Origin: CAZWSX01 sp964636985
GTDB taxonomy: Bacteria; Planctomycetota; Planctomycetia; Pirellulales; Pirellulaceae
Direction of reading: 5' to 3'
Assembly: GCA_964636985.1 (NCBI GenBank)
Contig: CAZWSX010000003.1
Span: forward strand, 62,001 to 126,000
DNA: 64,000 nucleotides
In this document: in pieces, positions 61,937 to 64,000 of the stretch
Position numbering within the stretch: position 1 is the stretch's first letter
Layout: each line of letters starts with the position of its first letter
Notes under the pieces: generated by a model
What the model saw: only the letters and a program-made list of their open reading frames with translations
What the model was told of the DNA's origin: nothing
Databases searched by the model: none
Translations under genes and position numbers: made by a program

Positions 61937-63574
61937 ATGAGCTGGCTCGGCACTCGTTCAGACAATGCGAAGAAACAACCTCGGCCACGCACGGGATACA
62001 AACTGCGATTCGAGAAGCTGGAAAGTCGGCAAGTCATGGCCGCCGACCCGCTGCCGGTATTGATGGTTCTGGCCGATCGGCAGGATTTCTATTTTCAGGA
62101 ATACAACGACACCCGCATCGCTTTGGAAGCGGAGGGTTTAGAGGTCGTCGTCGCGGCGACGACGACCAACCCGACGACTCCGCACCCCGGTTCAGGGCAG
62201 GGATGGAACTCAGGCGTGGTGGTGCCCGATATCGCAATCGCGAGTGTCGACGCCGACGATTACTCGGCGATTGTGTTCGTCGGCGGGTGGGGAGCCTCGA
62301 TGTACCAATACGCGTACAACGATCCCAACGGCGATGGAGTGATCGACAACTATTACGCTAACGATCCCTACAATGGCGATCCCGATTTAAACGACGGGCA
62401 AATCGCGGCGCAGAAGGTCGCCGTGAACAACCTGATTGGCGAATTCCTTGCCGACGACAAATACGTCGCCGCTCTCTGCCACGGCGTAACGGTCTTGGCC
62501 TGGGCTCGCGTGGATGGCGTCAGCCCGATTGCCGGGCGCCGGGTTGCCGTTCCAACCACGGTCAGCGCACCGACGCAGTTCTACAACGGGCAGTGGCGAA
62601 CCGACGGCTACTACCTGGGGCAGTACGACCAGGTGATCGATAACGGCGGCATCGCCAGCCCGGTGTCAGGGTCGATTGGCGATCCGAACACGGTTGCGGA
62701 CGACGTGGTGGTCGATGGACAAATCATCACCGCAGAAAACTTTAACTCGGCATTGCAGTTTGGTCACGTCATCGGGCAACGTGTTCTCGCCAACGTGCCC
62801 GAAGACCCACCGATTGTCGTCCAGCCACCTGTCGCCATGGTTGGGAGCGACCTTGTTGTACGAGGGACATCCGATGCGGACACCATCTATCTATGGAGCG
62901 GCGCGACGGCGGAGACCGTCTACGTTTGGCTTAACGGCCAACAGTCGGGACCGTTTGTGATGGCAGCCGGTGGACGGGTGCGCGTTTTCGCCGGCGATGG
63001 GAACGACCAGATCTTCGCTACCGACTTGCGAGTCTCGGCGAGTCTCTTCGGCGAAGGAGGGCATGACCTTATTACTGGCGGTTCGGCCAGCGACCTACTC
63101 GACGGCGGCGAAGGAGTCGATCGGCTATGGGCAAACCAGGGTAACGACTTGCTTCGTGGAGGAGCAGGAGACGACTACCTGTTTGGTCGCGAGGGGAACG
63201 ACATTCTGCTCGGCGGCGAAGGGAACGACTATCTGGATGGTTTTGATGGTGCGGATATTCTGATCGGTGGGCTTGGAAGCGACCGCGCCGATGGTGGCGA
63301 TGGCGACGACCTGCTTATCGGTGGCCGAACTAGTTACGACGACAATGATGCCGCACTGTGGAGCTTGCTGCTCAGCTGGTCCGGCGCCGGCCCCATCGGA
63401 CCCAAGATCGATCTGCTCTCCAGTGCAGCGGCAACGACGCGCTTAAGGCATGGCGAAACGGTACTTGATGACGGCGCGCCGGATGTGCTAATTGGCAACA
63501 CCGGGGCGGACTGGTACTTCGCGAATTTGACCGACGCCACGTGCGCCCACGCCGAAGACCGGTTTGGAACTTAG
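61937..63574 (+). CDS. Secreted DJ-1/PfpI protein with RTX repeats
   Basis: 545 residues; AGAGGAGAGAG precedes the ATG at 61937. The N-terminus has RFEKLESRQVMAA (24-36), like the LEPR-type sorting motif of planctomycete secreted proteins. Residues 38-287 form a DJ-1/PfpI-like domain (LPVLMVLADRQDFYFQEYND, IALEAEGLEVVVAATTT, YSAIVFVGGWGASMY, VAALCHGVTVLAWA) with candidate nucleophile Cys181 and a Ca-binding-looking loop DPNGDGVID (129-137). Residues about 350-463 hold RTX calcium-binding repeats (GGxGxDxL pattern). It follows the DJ-1-containing kinase by 120 bases and shares its rare domain, so the two are probably functionally linked. Confidence 0.88.
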   Translation: MSWLGTRSDNAKKQPRPRTGYKLRFEKLESRQVMAADPLPVLMVLADRQDFYFQEYNDTRIALEAEGLEVVVAATTTNPTTPHPGSGQGWNSGVVVPDIAIASVDADDYSAIVFVGGWGASMYQYAYNDPNGDGVIDNYYANDPYNGDPDLNDGQIAAQKVAVNNLIGEFLADDKYVAALCHGVTVLAWARVDGVSPIAGRRVAVPTTVSAPTQFYNGQWRTDGYYLGQYDQVIDNGGIASPVSGSIGDPNTVADDVVVDGQIITAENFNSALQFGHVIGQRVLANVPEDPPIVVQPPVAMVGSDLVVRGTSDADTIYLWSGATAETVYVWLNGQQSGPFVMAAGGRVRVFAGDGNDQIFATDLRVSASLFGEGGHDLITGGSASDLLDGGEGVDRLWANQGNDLLRGGAGDDYLFGREGNDILLGGEGNDYLDGFDGADILIGGLGSDRADGGDGDDLLIGGRTSYDDNDAALWSLLLSWSGAGPIGPKIDLLSSAAATTRLRHGETVLDDGAPDVLIGNTGADWYFANLTDATCAHAEDRFGT

Positions 63575-63851
63575 CAAGGCGAAGACGCGCCGCGGGCCAA
63601 GATACGGCCTTGGCCCGGAGGGAAAACAGTCGTATAGGGCAACTCGCGTTCATCTCGCAAAGCCTTACCCGACAACAACTTGTGGCATCCCGTGGCGGTT
63701 ACCCGTTTCGCGGAGGAGGTCTTGTGACTTGCATTCGTTTCGGCTGCCCGGGATGATTCTTGACAAAGGGCATTTCATAACGGACGCGTAAGGCTGAGCT
63801 TCTATACTAAAAGTACGGAATTTCCTTACGTGTCCTGGCGGCCTTCGTCCT

Positions 63852-64000
63852 ATGTCGGAATCCATCGCCATTGTCGACCGGACGCGGATTGCAGGAAGCA
63901 TGATCCACCTCAACTCAAAGGAAGAGTTTTACAACGCGTGCGATTTGATGCACGGGGGTTCGTTCTATGCGGCCTATAAGCGATTCACCTCACTGGTCGA
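63852..64000 (+). CDS. N-terminal fragment of an unrecognised protein (cut by the right edge)
   Basis: 49 codons open to the end of the window from an ATG at 63852. The translation MSESIAIVDRTRIAGSMIHL then NSKEEFYNACDLMHGGSFYA AYKRF reads as an ordinary soluble protein, but it is too short to assign. No ribosome binding site is obvious. Confidence 0.5.
   Translation, partial: MSESIAIVDRTRIAGSMIHLNSKEEFYNACDLMHGGSFYAAYKRFTSLV

Noticed and set aside
63000..63320. Tandem DNA repeats suggesting a CRISPR-like or satellite array
   Set aside because: These are the codon-level repeats of the RTX calcium-binding motifs in the coding frame; units are not identical and there are no spacers.

Overview
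The window looks like chromosomal DNA from a planctomycete, most likely of the Pirellulales. The evidence is a set of families typical of that group: a DUF1501 protein with a twin-arginine-like leader, a PVC-type dehydrogenase/cytochrome c protein, a secreted RTX protein with an LEPR-like N-terminal motif, an ECF sigma factor next to a membrane Ser/Thr kinase that carries an N-terminal HC2 zinc finger, an ECF sigma factor with a TIGR03067-like tail, WXXGXW-repeat and Gly/His-rich exported proteins, and DUF11 lipoproteins. I see no rRNA, tRNA, CRISPR array or insertion sequence.

Layout. 0-4.3 kb (minus): a partial complex I cluster nuoH-J-K-L with no nuoI between H and J. 4.6-21.6 kb: mostly single genes: a DUF11 lipoprotein, exported proteins of unknown function, a DinB-like protein, an NHL-repeat lipoprotein, a YrdC/TsaC-like domain fused to a low-molecular-weight phosphatase, an HDOD protein, a large anti-sigma-like membrane protein, a short LRR protein and a thioredoxin-like lipoprotein. 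21.9-25.7 kb: an Omp85/BamA machine split in two, with five POTRA domains in one gene and the beta barrel in the next. 25.8-31.8 kb: a second phosphatase, a membrane protein and a 1398-residue LamG/dehydrogenase/cytochrome c/ThuA protein.

32-53 kb is the most coherent part. A CHASE3/PAS/GAF hybrid histidine kinase, a stand-alone Hpt protein and an NtrC-type sigma-54 activator form an apparent complete phosphorelay. Around them lie small envelope or stress genes (CsbD-like, holin-like YqjE, glycine-zipper, DUF1328, DUF3309, AI-2E-type permease, ANTAR protein, Dps, glucan branching enzyme, WXXGXW protein). Reading by eye I found six exact GGCAC-N5-TTGC sigma-54 (-24/-12) sites in the window and two near matches. 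All eight lie upstream of a gene in the right orientation, and seven of them fall between 35.9 and 52.7 kb. I infer a sigma-54 stress/envelope regulon driven by the embedded phosphorelay. The kinase gene is probably the last gene of one of the controlled operons.

53-64 kb: a sulfotransferase and a TIGR01777-type epimerase (convergent), an ECF sigma/TIGR03067 protein followed by a thioredoxin-like protein, a DUF1501 protein, and then a compact set: ECF sigma factor, Ser/Thr kinase whose extracytoplasmic sensor is a DJ-1/PfpI domain, and a secreted DJ-1/PfpI protein with RTX repeats. This last set is a second candidate for an undescribed signalling system. Several dispersed non-coding repeat families sit in the intergenic gaps.
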